Shown: positions 36,371 to 46,179 of the stretch, piece after piece
Position numbering within the stretch: the first letter of the stretch is position 1
How the letters are laid out: each line of letters starts with the position of its first letter
Assembly (NCBI RefSeq): GCF_028372415.1
Contig: NC_092876.1
Location: 59,544,385 to 59,608,384, forward strand
Length of the DNA stretch: 64,000 nucleotides
Direction: 5' to 3'
DNA from: Notamacropus eugenii
Taxonomy: Eukaryota; Chordata; Mammalia; Diprotodontia; Macropodidae
Position numbers and translations under genes: made by a program
The notes under the pieces: generated by a model
Database searches by the model: none
What the model was told of the DNA's origin: nothing
What the model saw: only the letters and a program-made list of their open reading frames with translations

Positions 36371-36550
36371 TTGGAACAGGGAATGTTAAAACTGGAAGGG
36401 ATTTTAGGAATCTGGTCCAATCCTCTTATTTTACAATTGAGGAAACATTCTGAAAAAGTAATTGACTTATCTAAGATCATGTAGCTGAAGGTACAGTTTA
36501 AGTCTAGAACTCAGGCTTCCTGGCTCTTTCTATTATATTACTGATTTCAA
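36371..36550 (-). repeat. MIR-type SINE
   Basis: GAATGTTAAAACTGGAAGGG (one terminal unit), TTTTACAATTGAGGAAACAT, AACTCAGGCTTCCTGGCTC. Confidence 0.75.
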
Positions 36551-36980
36551 TTCAACAAACATGTATTTAAATCCTAGGTACTGGGAATGAGGGGGCAACT
36601 AGGTGGTGCCATAGTACATAGAGCATTGGGTGTAGAGTCAGGGAGACTCCTCTTCCTGAGTACAAATCTGGCCTCAGTCACTTACCAGCTGTATGACACT
36701 GGGCAAATCATTTCATCCTGTTTGCCTCAGTTTCCTCATCTGTAAAATGAGCTGGAGAAGGAAATGGCAAACCACTCCATTATGTTTGCCAAGAAAATCC
36801 TAAGCAGGGTCACAGAGTCAGACACAGCAGTGAATGAATGAATGAATGAATCATAAAGCATATATTACTATATGACAGGAACTGTGCTAAGCATTTGGAA
36901 TACAAATACAAACAAGCAAGACAGTTGAGGAAATGAAAAAAGACAAAACCAAAATGAAATAATATCTACTCTCAAGTAGT
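36551..36980 (-). repeat. L2 LINE 3' end split by MAR1
   Basis: L2 terminus sequence (CAACAAACATGTATTTAAAT; then CAGGAACTGTGCTAAGCATT, TTGGAATACAAATACAAACA) flanks a MAR1. Confidence 0.65.
36590..36845 (+). repeat. MAR1 SINE, near complete
   Basis: CAACTAGGTGGTGCCATAGT, CCTCATCTGTAAAATGAGCT, GAAATGGCAAACCACTCCAT, TCACAGAGTCAGACACAGCA, followed by (GAAT)n. It is a full-length, well-preserved copy. Confidence 0.9.
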
Positions 36981-37730
36981 TTACCTTCTCCCTAAGCGAT
37001 ACAACAGTGCCTCTCAGTGTCTTGGGCAACTAAGATTATAAGAGGCAGAGCAGTTGCCCAGCTGGTTTGGCAGAGCAGGGAAAGCCTTCCAACCCTGGGG
37101 AGAACAGCCTAGATAAAAGCATGGAATCAGGAAGTAGAACCTCCTTTTCAGAGAACAGACAGCAGATTGTCTTGACCAACATGGAGAGTATGGAAGAAGA
37201 GTAACGTGAGTGTTGTATTCCGAGCAGGTACGGAAAGTTGGGAATTCTGCTTCCTGTTCAGACATTGATTGACCTTGGATGAGACCAAAGACTTCTCTGG
37301 ACTTTCCTTCCTTGTCTCGAAAACAGGGACGGTGATTTCTGTCTTGCCGCCTAGGTCTGTCGGGAGCATCTCTGATGTCATGGTGCTTTGAACTTGTCTT
37401 GGGAAGGAACTCAATTACCCTTCGGAACAAGGTGACGAGGGAGATGAAACAGAGATGTCCTGACCTATTTTTCTGGTTTTCACTTCCAGGGTTTTGTGAC
37501 AATGGCTCCTGACATTCACTGAATTGCCCCCAGGCTGTTGTTTTACCCCAAAGGGAGAACTAAATGTTTCTGGCACTGTCTGAAAAAGTCACCTTGGATG
37601 TCATAGATGTAGCTGAGTGCAAGCATGGGGTATCTTATGGGGCATAAGCTAGAACTCTTTGGTCTGCTGGCCCCATTGCCTACCAGTATATAGAGTGGTT
37701 GGTCATACTGGACCATTGCTGCTGATTCAG
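36981..37730. other. Unassigned DNA
   Basis: A minus-strand frame of about 162 codons (37502-37014) is open but has no recognisable domain. Confidence 0.35.
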
Positions 37731-37734
37731 AATT

Positions 37735-37875
37735 GATGATCAGAGGATTGACAGCTGGAAGAGATCTTCAAGGTCATTTCATCTACCCGCTTCACTATGT
37801 AGAGAGGGAAACTGAGTCCCAGAGGGGGAGAGAGTGTAAAAGAAGTAAATACAAGAGCCAAGATCCAAACTCAGT
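37735..37875 (-). repeat. MIR-type SINE
   Basis: TTGACAGCTGGAAGAGATCT, CTATGTAGAGAGGGAAACTG. Confidence 0.7.
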
Positions 37876-37884
37876 TCTTCAGAG

Positions 37885-38105
37885 TGTGGCACAATGGAAA
37901 GAACACAGACTCTGGAGCCAAGGGCCCTTCCTGACATTTGGCAGATTCCTTGGCTTCCCTGGGCCTCTGGAGCCAGGGGCCCTTCTTACCTGTGGGACCT
38001 TAGGCAGATCCGTTGACTTCCCTGGGCCTCTGTTCTCTAACCTGGAGTATAAGGGAATTGGACCACATTGCTGACCTCTGAGGTCTCTTCCAGCTCTCCA
38101 TCAAG
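37885..38105 (+). repeat. MIR3-type SINE with internal tandem duplication
   Basis: The body contains two tandem copies of about 59-62 bp (37911-37969 and 37970-38030), each from CTCTGGAGCCA to CTTCCCTGGGC. It ends with a single terminal unit (GAGGTCTCTTCCAGCTCTCC). Confidence 0.75.
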
Positions 38106-38499
38106 AATCCAAATTCAGGGCTAGGGGGCTAATGTTTTCCTGTCTACAGTGAAAGATTTGTTTAACAAATTCAGAAAGTAAACGAGGTTGGCGGTGGACA
38201 TGGAGGAAGTTAGCCACCTTCTGGAAACAAACTGTTTAGAAGCATTTGAGAAGCTCTTATTTATAATCATATGATACTCTGTGTGTGCCTGGGATAAGGT
38301 CATCCCACCCTGACTTGGAGCCTTGGAGTCTGGTGTCTGGTATGGATAGCATCCTGTAGGCTACAATTATGAGAGAAAGGAGACATTCTTTCTGGGCTGA
38401 TCCTTTAGGGCAACCTTAGGAAGGTTGAAACCTCAAAACTGTCAAGCATAGAATCCCATATCTGATAAAAGGGACCCTTAGACCATCAAATTCAACAGA
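38106..38499. other. Unassigned DNA
   Basis: No recognisable feature. Confidence 0.4.
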
Positions 38500-38830
38500 A
38501 CCACAGAATAGCAGAGCTGGAAGGGAGCTAAGAACATGGAGTGTTAGTCCTGAAAGCATAGAGCATTGAGGATCAGAACTGGGAAGGGCCTTAGAACATA
38601 GGATGTCAGAGCTGGGAGATGCCTTAGAACATAGAAAATGAGCACTGAAAGGAACCTTAAGAACACAGACTTTCAGAACTAGAAGATACTTAGAAGTTAG
38701 AATGTTCTAAATGAGAATGGTAGCACTAAATACAGACCATAGAATAAAATATGTTCTATCTGGAAGAGACCTTAAGACTTTGAACTGGAAGGAACTTTGA
38801 ATACAGGATCTCCATGATTCCACAAATGTC
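38500..38830 (-). repeat. 33-bp tandem array F (about 9 units)
   Basis: Reverse-strand units (GAACATAGGATGTCAGAGCT and relatives) are more diverged and less regular than in array B. It lies about 1.7 kb beyond the RNF186 stop codon. Confidence 0.7.
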
Positions 38831-38984
38831 AACTTATAGGGTAAAGGATGGTAAACATTAAGCTATAGGAAACTCCAACTCTATGAATCTGGTCAGGGTA
38901 CAGTATAATCGGCTGTTTGTTTGAAGGCCTGAGGCCACCTTTCTATTTCTCTTAAGTCCTAAGCTTTTTGAGAAGACTCAGTTG

Positions 38985-39090
38985 TGTCCCAGCTGGAAAT
39001 CAGAGGTGGGAAGGCCCTTAGGACACAGAAGGTCAGAGCTGAGAGGACCCTTAGGACACAAGATATCAGAGCTGGGAGGGCCCTTAAGAT
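38985..39090 (-). repeat. 33-bp tandem array G (about 3 units)
   Basis: Three well-kept units: AGAGGTGGGAAGGCCCTTAG, AGAGCTGAGAGGACCCTTAG, AGAGCTGGGAGGGCCCTTAA. Confidence 0.8.
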
Positions 39091-39837
39091 TCCGCTGGTC
39101 TCTCATTTTTACAGAAATTCAGGATTATCTTGGGAACGGCCAGGAGACTAGTTCCAGTAGTTGCTTTTCATTTCTTCCCAAGAGGAATCAATGGTCAAAT
39201 ACCCCAAATCTCATTTTCTCCATTTCCATATTCTTTTGGCTAGGCACCCAGAGACCCCAAACATTAAGGAACCTAAAGATGCCCATTAAAGTTGGCTGAG
39301 AGCCTCCCAACATGTCCTGACCCTTTGAAAGTTGTTCTGATCTGGAGATGAATACAGGACAAAAAGTGCCTCAAACTTTCTAGATGGCCCTATTTTCTAA
39401 AATGCCCAGCAGGCCAACTGTTCTGGAGGTCTAAGGAAAATGTTTTGAGCATGTAAGTTTGGCTTTTGTTTGAGAGGTTTTTTGGCGAAGAGGGTATTTG
39501 TTAAAAAACTGTAGCAAAGGTCTCTTCTTGAATAAATAGACACATAAGATACTTTTCACCACCGATCTACTCAAAGAAATCAATATGCTTATGAAAAAAG
39601 ACAAACTTGTGAAACAGGGGTCTAAGGCCTAGAAGGACCTTCATCTGACCCTGGCCTTCACCCAAGACGTGACACGTTAAACGAAAACTTTCCAGATAAA
39701 CAATCATTGGAAAGGGGTGGAGGTTGGTGGTAAGGACCGTTGTATTTATGACTTCTCTTATCTTTATGACAAAGCTTAAATGGGGATTCAAATGTCCGGA
39801 AGCACATGAATCAGTTCTTCCCTGGATGGGAATCACC
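39091..39837. other. Unassigned DNA between arrays G and H
   Basis: No gene or repeat was recognised. Confidence 0.4.
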
Positions 39838-40090
39838 GAATCATAGAGGATGTCAGAGCTACAAGGGACCCTGGAATGCAGAACTCCAGAACTCTTAGAA
39901 TATTACGTGTAAGAGCTGAGAGGAACCTTGGAACATAGAATGTTAGAGCTGGGAGGGCCCTTAGAACACAGAGTGTCAGAGCTGGGAGGAAGCTTAGTAT
40001 GTAGAATATTAGAGCTGGCGCGTCAGGGGTAGGAGCCTTAAAACACAAAATGCCATAGTTGGAAGGGGCCTTAGAATAAGGAACATCAGA
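39838..40090 (-). repeat. 33-bp tandem array H (about 7-8 units)
   Basis: Units such as GAACATAGAATGTTAGAGCT then GGGAGGGCCCTTA lie in reverse orientation, ending about 440 bp from the RNF186 stop codon. They may fall in or next to the RNF186 3' UTR. Confidence 0.8.
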
Positions 40091-40532
40091 ATAGTTAGTC
40101 AGAATTGGTGGATGACCAACTTTTTTTTTTTTTACACAGAGAAACCCATGTGATAATCATAGTTTCAATTCAAGGTAAAAAAACCAATAAAAACAGTAAA
40201 CAAAGCAGCAATACCCCAGGCTCCGCTTCCATCTCCACCCTAAACAGGTCTTCTCTAAAGTCTAAATGTAGGACTGGAGGCCTCTGCGTTGGTAAACAAA
40301 AGCTAGAGCTACTGGGTCTTCCTCACCTTCTAAACACACACCCCTGGAACCAAACACCCTTCCAATGTTTGAATGCGCAGGGAGACCAACAGCTAGTCCA
40401 TTGTATCAGAGAGGATCCCCGCCACTTCCTGTTCCTTGTGAAATACAGAAGTCTCTGGCTGTAAGGAGTCTTCTCCTGGAAGTCCTTTCATTGGCCTTTC
40501 CTCGCTATGGAGAATGTCCCAGCCCGGACATG
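40091..40532 (-). other. RNF186 3' flank or 3' UTR
   Basis: Non-repetitive sequence follows the RNF186 stop codon. I could not identify a convincing minus-strand polyadenylation signal. Confidence 0.35.
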
Positions 40533-41285
40533 TTAGGCGATGGAAACCACGTGGCTGTGTTTCTGCTGTCCGGGCAGGAGGGTTTTGGCAGGGCTACAGC
40601 AGTCTCTGCTGCCTGGTAGACAGCAGAACACGGAGGAGAGCAGCAGTGCCAGACACATGATGAAGACCAGGACCCAGCGAATCATGCCCGGGTAGACAAA
40701 AGGGAGAATGAGGAAGATGAGAAGCACCAGCAGCACCAAGAGGACAGCCAACCTCCGGGCGGCCGCCCTATTGGCACTGGCGAAGTCCTCACTTCCCTCA
40801 TCCATCAAGCTGTACATCCCTCCTCCTATGGGCTGAGCCAGCTGCTGGGGAGAGAGCTGTACCTCAGGGCAGAGCATCACCAGCTTTCCCATGACCTCCA
40901 CCTGGTCCCGAAGGTTGCAGATCAGTCCCCCTGGGACAGATGTAGCCATGCGGCACAGGGGGCAGATGATCATCCATGAATCCTCTTGGATGGTCAGAAG
41001 GAGCTTCAGGCACACAGCACAAAAGGTATGCTGGCAGGTTAGCACTTTGGGCAGCCGGTCACAGCTGTATCGGTGGCAGCACACCAGGCACTCCAAGTCT
41101 CTGTCAGCACAATTGGGGGATCCCAAAGTCTCCATTTCAGCAGTGAATTCTCCCAGGGATTTAGGCTGGGGCATTACTATCTGCTCTGGGGCCTGGGCAC
41201 AGGCTACCAGGGATGCCACCAAGTCTGGTAAACTTGTTCCTGCTCCTTTGGAAGATCTGCCCTGGGTCTCCTCCATTCCCGACAT
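40533..41285 (-). CDS. RNF186: RING finger protein 186, E3 ubiquitin ligase
   Basis: A single intact exon encodes 250 residues, as in the intronless human gene (227 aa). A C3HC4 RING (Cys66, Cys69, Cys84, His86, Cys89, Cys92, Cys108, Cys111) is followed by a linker and two hydrophobic helices (about 179-199 and 204-222). The conserved C-terminus is QKHSHVVSIA (human QKHSHISSIA). RNF186 sits in the ER membrane with the RING in the cytosol and transfers ubiquitin in epithelial, mainly intestinal and renal, cells; reported roles include ER-stress control and gut barrier homeostasis. All eight zinc ligands are present. The first ATG (41283-41285) has G at -3; MSGMEE offers a second start four codons on. 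The N-terminus before the RING is about 30 residues longer than in human. A minus-strand TATA-like box lies 55 bp upstream. Confidence 0.97.
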   Translation of the reverse strand: MSGMEETQGRSSKGAGTSLPDLVASLVACAQAPEQIVMPQPKSLGEFTAEMETLGSPNCADRDLECLVCCHRYSCDRLPKVLTCQHTFCAVCLKLLLTIQEDSWMIICPLCRMATSVPGGLICNLRDQVEVMGKLVMLCPEVQLSPQQLAQPIGGGMYSLMDEGSEDFASANRAAARRLAVLLVLLVLLIFLILPFVYPGMIRWVLVFIMCLALLLSSVFCCLPGSRDCCSPAKTLLPGQQKHSHVVSIA

Positions 41286-41336
41286 TGCGTTGACTGCAGT
41301 TTGGTTTGGTGCAGCTTGGATAAAGTTGGGCAGGGC

Positions 41337-41344
41337 TTTTTATC
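41337..41344 (-). promoter_or_regulatory. RNF186: TATA-like box of RNF186
   Basis: The minus strand reads GCAGATAAAAAGCCC, centred about 55 bp upstream of the first ATG. Transcription would start around 41310, leaving a 5' UTR of roughly 25 nt. Confidence 0.5.
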
Positions 41345-41471
41345 TGCTGCTTTTCCCTCATCACGTGCCTGAGCCTTTGGTGACAGCTACCTTTTGGTTC
41401 CAACCCCTGTTGTGCTGTTACTGGTACCAACTCATGTTTTGTTGGTGGTGGTTTTTTTTTTTTAATTCATC

Positions 41472-41484
41472 ATTAATCAGTAAC
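41472..41484 (-). promoter_or_regulatory. Candidate HNF1 site upstream of RNF186
   Basis: GTTACTGATTAAT matches the HNF1 palindrome GTTAATNATTAAC at most positions. It lies about 190 bp upstream of the ATG and fits a gut/kidney epithelial gene. Inference only. Confidence 0.3.
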
Positions 41485-41639
41485 CCAGAGGCCAGGAGAC
41501 TTTGTCATGCTTGACAGGGCCCCGGCCCCTCTCTGACAGGGAATCAGATCTCCTTTCTGGGAGCATCAGGGAATTAGGTCTCACCTGAAGGATTTGGGTG
41601 CTGGAGTCCTGAGTCCTGAGGTCATCAGGCTGGGCGTCT

Positions 41640-41810
41640 GTGATAGGGGACAGAACTCTTAGAAGTCATTGTTACTCCAGTTTTGACCAGCAGAGCTGGG
41701 GACTGGGTCCTTTTCTGAGTTTCAGTTTTCTCTTGTGTAAAATGAGAGGCTTAGGCTAAATCACCCCTATCGTCCCTCGTACTTCCACATCTCTGATCCT
41801 TTCAGAGTGT
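41640..41810 (+). repeat. MIR3-type SINE
   Basis: CTGGGTCCTTTTCTGAGTTT, AGTTTTCTCTTGTGTAAAAT and a single terminal unit ending CTCTGATCC. Confidence 0.65.
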
Positions 41811-41829
41811 TCTGAAGAGGAGAATAATA

Positions 41830-41985
41830 GTGAATGTTATTGATATAGCATTTCTAATGCTTGCAAAATTCTTGACATACATTATCTCATCTGAGCCTCC
41901 CAACAACTCTGTGAGGTAGGTACTACAGATATTGTAAGTTTCCAAAAGAGGAAACTGAGGCTAAGACAGAGGATGTTATAAAGCT
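41830..41985 (-). repeat. MIR-type SINE
   Basis: CATTATCTCATCTGAGCCTC, CAACTCTGTGAGGTAGGTAC, AAGAGGAAACTGAGGCTAAG. Confidence 0.8.
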
Positions 41986-42002
41986 TGTATATATCTGGAG
42001 GA

Positions 42003-42260
42003 GGGGGCAGCTAGGTGGTGCTGTAGTGGATAGAACTCCTGGAGTCAGGAACACTCCTCTTTCTAAGTTCAGATCCTGCCTCAGACACATATTAGCTGTG
42101 TGACCTTGGACAAGTCACTTCACCCTTTTTGCCTCAGTTTCCTCATCTGTAAAATGAGCTGGAGAAGGAAATGGCAAACCACTGCAGTATCTTTGCCAAG
42201 AAAATTTCAAATGGGATCACAAAGAGTTGTATACAACTGAAACAAAACAACTGAACAAAA
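42003..42260 (+). repeat. MAR1 SINE, near complete
   Basis: GGGGGCAGCTAGGTGGTGCT, TGTGTGACCTTGGACAAGTC, GAAATGGCAAACCACTGCAG, and a diverged AAGAGTTGTATACAACTGAA tail. Confidence 0.9.
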
Positions 42261-42284
42261 TTTGAAGGAGGGATTTGAACCCAG

Positions 42285-42395
42285 GATTTCCTGATAATAA
42301 TAGCACCTATTTCCCAGGACTGTTGTAAGGATAAAATGAGATACTATTTGTAAAATATTGTGCAAAATTTTGGCACTATATAAATGATGGCTATT
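42285..42395 (+). repeat. MIR 3' part
   Basis: AATAGCACCTATTTCCCAGG, AAAATGAGATACTATTTGTA. Confidence 0.7.
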
Positions 42396-42407
42396 GCCCC
42401 CCCCCCC

Positions 42408-42560
42408 CACAGTAGATGGTATTTTATTTTTCCCAATTACATATAAGGACAATTTTAACATTCATTTTTAAATATAACATTTTTTCTCTCCCCTTCTCCC
42501 TCCCTAAGAGGGTAAGCAATTTGATATGTCATATATGTGCAATTTTCCTTTCTTTCTAAT
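42408..42560 (-). repeat. L1 3' end with poly-C start
   Basis: A short C tract (about 42398-42410), then CATTTTTAAATATAACATTT and a pyrimidine-rich L1 3' UTR in reverse. Confidence 0.55.
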
Positions 42561-42589
42561 TTCCGCACTCCCAATCTTCCCTTTTTTCT

Positions 42590-43480
42590 AACTTTTGTAT
42601 TTCTGTGGAGGGTATCAACATCTTCCCAGTCACCTAGGGTTCACTCTAGACTCCTCATTCTTACCACCACCACCCTCCTTGTACCCTGTATCTGATTTAT
42701 TGTCAAGTCACGTCGATATTATCTTTGTAACATCTCTTATTGCGACTTTCTCTCCTTTGACTCTGCTGCCATCCTGGTGGTGGGCCCTCATTACCTCATA
42801 CCTGAACCATCTCAATAGCTTCTGGGGAGGGAGAGAGAGGGGTCTGTCTGCCTCAAGTCTCTCTCCACTCTAATCTCTCTACTCTACTCAGAGGTCAAAA
42901 TGATCTTCCTAAAGCACAAGTTTAACCACATCCCTCCTTCATTCAATAAATTCTAGGGGCTCCCTATCACCTCCAGGATCAGATAGAAAATCCTCTGTTT
43001 GGAATTAAGAAGGCTTCATAACCTGACTCCCTCTTACCTTTCCAGGCTTCTTATGCCTTATAGAACCCCAGGTACTCTTGGATCCAATGACACTGGCCGC
43101 CTGTCTGTTCCATGAACAAGACATTCTATCTCTCTGTTCCAAGCTTTTTCTCTGACTGTCCCCATATGCCTGGAATGTTCTCTGTCCTCATCTCTGCCTC
43201 CTGGCTTCCTTCGAGTCCCAACTAAATCTCATCTTCTACAGAAAGCCTTTTCCAATTCCTCTTAATGCTAGTCTCTTCCCTCTGCTGATTATTTCTAATT
43301 TATCCTGTATATAGCTTGTTTGTACCTAGTGGTTTGTGTGTTACTTCCCTCATTAGATTGTAAGCTCCCTCAGGGAAAGGATGGTTTTTTAACCTTTCTT
43401 TGCATCTTCAACTTGTAGCCAGTGTTTGGCCCATGGTAGGTGTTTAATAATTGCTTATAGATTGACTAACTGCCTGGAGG
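42590..43480 (+). repeat. L2 LINE 3' part, long copy
   Basis: Nearly 0.9 kb of continuous L2: CATCTTCCCAGTCACCTAGG, GATCTTCCTAAAGCACAAGT, CACCTCCAGGATCAGATAGA, CATATGCCTGGAATGTTCTC, AGATTGTAAGCTCCCTCAGG, TGGCCCATGGTAGGTGTTTA. Confidence 0.9.
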
Positions 43481-43790
43481 TCTAGTACTCTATGTAATTC
43501 AGTGTGCTGAGGGAAATAGTTGGCATCACAAGAAATAGAGAAGTAATCGGAAGGAGCTCCTTGGTGGAGGTTTGTATCCATGTGGCAAAGTCACTTGCTA
43601 ATTAACATCCCCTTACTTCCGCTAGCACCCGCAGGCAGAGAGGTCACCCCAACTATAGAAGAAATGGGCAGGCCTACCAGAATCAAAACTGAAAAAGTTA
43701 AAAAGTAACCACAACACAATGTTTCCACAGGGAGCAACCAGCCCCTTTGATAAAATGCCAGCCAACCCATCCTAGAGATAGGACCCAATG
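43481..43790. other. Unassigned DNA
   Basis: No recognised feature. Confidence 0.4.
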
Positions 43791-43794
43791 AGCC

Positions 43795-43940
43795 TCAGGG
43801 AGTAGGGGGAAAAAGCATTCAGATCTGGAGTCAAAGCACCTGCATCCCAGGTGTGTGATCTGGGGCTAGCTCCCTTTGCTCTGCTGAGCCTCAGTTTCCC
43901 CCTCTGCAACATGAGGACAACGGACTCACACTTCCTACCA
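43795..43940 (+). repeat. MIR-type SINE
   Basis: GATCTGGAGTCAAAGCACCT, GAGCCTCAGTTTCCCCCTCT. Confidence 0.7.
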
Positions 43941-44016
43941 GAGAGTCGGTCCTCCTCTGAAGGTCCATTGTTCCTTGTTTGTGTCTTATCGCTATAACTT
44001 TGGGGTGGAGCTGGAG

Positions 44017-44058
44017 GTGAGGTGGAATGGGGTAAGGTGAGGTGGAATGGGGTAGGGT
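44017..44058. repeat. Short G-rich tandem repeat
   Basis: Two to three copies of a unit of about 21 bp containing GTGAGGTGGAATGGGGTA. Confidence 0.7.
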
Positions 44059-44234
44059 GGGGTGGGTGAGAGGGACAAACCAAAGTGAGAAGATCTAGAT
44101 TCACTGATGCACTGAAGCAATTGTACTTCAGAGTGCTTCCATGAAAAGAATGCTGTGTGAACCTTAAAGTGCTATAAAATGAGAGGCTCACTATATCTGG
44201 GACCTCATAGTTGAATTCTAAACTCACTTTGCCA

Positions 44235-44490
44235 TCTTGAAATATGGTTAGGTGTGGTTTGTGGAACAGTGAATAGAGTGCTGAACCTAAAGTCAGGAAG
44301 ACTCTTGGTGAGTTCAAATTCAGCCTCAGATATTTGCGAGTTGTGTGACCCTGGGCAAATGACTTCACCCTGTTTGCCTCAGTTTCCTCACCTGTAAAAT
44401 AAGCCGGAGAAGGAAATGGCAAAGCACTCCAGGATTTTTGCCAAGAAAACCCCAAATGGGGTCATGGGGAGTTGATCAAAACTAAAAAAT
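44235..44490 (+). repeat. MAR1 SINE
   Basis: AAGTCAGGAAGACTCTTGGT, GTGACCCTGGGCAAATGACT, GAAATGGCAAAGCACTCCAG, AACCCCAAATGGGGTCATGG. Confidence 0.9.
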
Positions 44491-44849
44491 GTCTGAGGAA
44501 GGCTTTTGTGAGCTAGCCTAGGATCGAATTAGATTAGCTCATTTTTTTCTTTGGGCAAATATGTCCTAAATTCAAAAAAAAGAAATTTAAAAGCAGAACC
44601 TCAGGACCACACTGCCTTTCAGTTGGAGAAAGTTGATATCTCTAATCTGCCAACCTGGTAAATGTGTAACTTCTGCTCTTGATCCCTGAATCCAGTTTTC
44701 TGTGCTCTTGGCTTGTGATAATTTGTTCAAGATTAGCTGAAGCCAAAAAGTGATGAAGTACTTGTGTGTTCTCCCTGTTGAGAGTCCAGTGCTCTCTGTA
44801 CTCTGTTCTTTCTCTCTATTATGGGAACAGAGGGTTTAGAAAGGGTTGG
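44491..44849. other. Unassigned DNA
   Basis: No recognised feature. Confidence 0.4.
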
Positions 44850-45080
44850 GGTGCCATATTGCATAGAACACCAGGACTGAAATAAGGAAGACTCATGTTC
44901 ATGAGTTCAAATCCAGCCTCACACACTTCCTAGCTGTGTGACCCTGGGCAAGTCACTTCACCCTGTTTGCCTCAGTTTCTGTATCTGAAAAATGAGCTGG
45001 AGAAAGAAATAGTAAAGCATTCCAGTATCTTTGACAAGAAAACCCTAAAATTAAGTCATGGAGAGTCAGATATTACTGAC
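44850..45080 (+). repeat. MAR1 SINE
   Basis: CATATTGCATAGAACACCAG, CTAGCTGTGTGACCCTGGGC, AAAAATGAGCTGGAGAAAGA, GTCATGGAGAGTCAG. Confidence 0.9.
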
Positions 45081-45084
45081 CACA

Positions 45085-45235
45085 AAAAGGACTTAGAACT
45101 AGAAGAGATCTCAGAGGATGTCTGGTCCAGTCTCTGCATTTCACTGGAAAATGAAAGCCTGTGTGATTTGTCTAAGGACCAGGACTCAGGTCTTCAGACT
45201 CTTACTTAGTCTAATACTCTTCCCAGGACAGCCAA
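45085..45235 (-). repeat. MIR-type SINE
   Basis: GGACTTAGAACTAGAAGAGA, CAGGACTCAGGTCTTCAGAC. Confidence 0.65.
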
Positions 45236-45261
45236 TGAGACATATAGGATTCATTCAACAG

Positions 45262-45560
45262 GAAGCTAGGTGGTATAGTGGCTAGAGCATGGAACCCGGA
45301 GTCAGGAAGACTTGAGTTCAAATCTAGCCTGAGACACCGTGATGTTGTGCTTGCATGTTGACAGCACTTACTAGCTGTGTAACCCTGGACAAGTCACTTG
45401 ATTTCTTTTTGCCTCAGTTCCCTCAGATGTAAAATGGGGTTGATAAAATATACCCCTGCCTGCCAAGGTTGTTGTGAGTCTCAAATGAGACAACAATTGT
45501 GAAACACTTAGCGTGGTGCCTGGAACATAGTAAGGTCTATATAAAAGTTATTATTATTCA
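45262..45560 (+). repeat. THER1/MIR SINE, full length
   Basis: GGAAGCTAGGTGGTATAGTG, GTAACCCTGGACAAGTCACT, AAAATGGGGTTGATAAAATA, AAACACTTAGCGTGGTGCCT. About 40 extra bases sit after GAGACAC (TGTTGTGCTTGCATGTTGAC), an internal insertion relative to other copies. Confidence 0.85.
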
Positions 45561-45594
45561 ACAAATATTGATCAAGAAGTATGGTAGAGAGGGG

Positions 45595-45775
45595 GAATTA
45601 CCAAAGTGATCTTGCTAAAGTACAAGTTTGATCATGCCACTACGCTCCCTTATTCAACAAACTTCTATCACCTTGGGGTTTAAATAGAAAATCTTGTTTG
45701 AAATTTAAAAAGCCTTCATAACCCCATTCCTTCCTATTCTTCCAATCTTCTGACACATTATACAACACAAACCAT
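45595..45775 (+). repeat. L2 LINE fragment
   Basis: AAGTGATCTTGCTAAAGTAC, TATCACCTTGGGGTTTAAAT, AAAAGCCTTCATAACCCCAT. Confidence 0.75.
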
Positions 45776-45779
45776 GTTT

Positions 45780-45930
45780 GCAGAGGATTTAGGTTATAGC
45801 ACTTAGTATTATCTGGGCAACCTTCAGGAAATGACTTCCTCTCTTTGGTCCCAGTTTTCTCATCTGGATAATGGGGGCAGGAAGAGGAGGAAGTATGAGA
45901 TGATCTTTGAGTCCTCTCTGAAATTATGAA
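45780..45930 (+). repeat. MIR3-type SINE
   Basis: GACTTCCTCTCTTTGGTCCC, AGTTTTCTCATCTGGATAAT, then a single terminal unit (GAGTCCTCTCTGAAATTATG). Confidence 0.65.
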
Positions 45931-45940
45931 ACTAATAGTC

Positions 45941-46107
45941 AACAGAGAGAGAGGGGGGAGAGAGAGAGAGAGAGAGAGACAGAGAGAGAGAGAGACAGAG
46001 AGACAGAGAGAGAGAGACAGAGAGAGAGAGAGAGACAGAGAGAGAGAGAGACAGAGAGAGAGAGACAGAGACAGAGAGAGAGAGACAGAGAGAGAGAGAC
46101 AGAGACA

Positions 46108-46175
<68 letters not shown>
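45941..46175. repeat. GA-rich microsatellite 2
   Basis: GACAGAGAGA-type repeat with a pure (GA)n end (about 46118-46174), followed by an L2 fragment. Confidence 0.95.
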
Positions 46176-46177
<2 letters not shown>

Positions 46178-46179
46178 TG

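Noticed and set aside
36590-36845. tRNA genes, because SINE heads contain A/B-box-like sequence
   Set aside because: The heads lie in MAR1, THER1 and WSINE copies and lack a foldable full tRNA cloverleaf. No independent tRNA gene was seen.
40891-41514. Plus-strand open frame of about 207 codons opposite RNF186
   Set aside because: It is a shadow of the RNF186 coding sequence with no recognisable domain.
43772-44455. Minus-strand open frame of about 227 codons
   Set aside because: It runs across antisense MAR1 and MIR sequence and a G-rich tandem repeat; no domain is seen.
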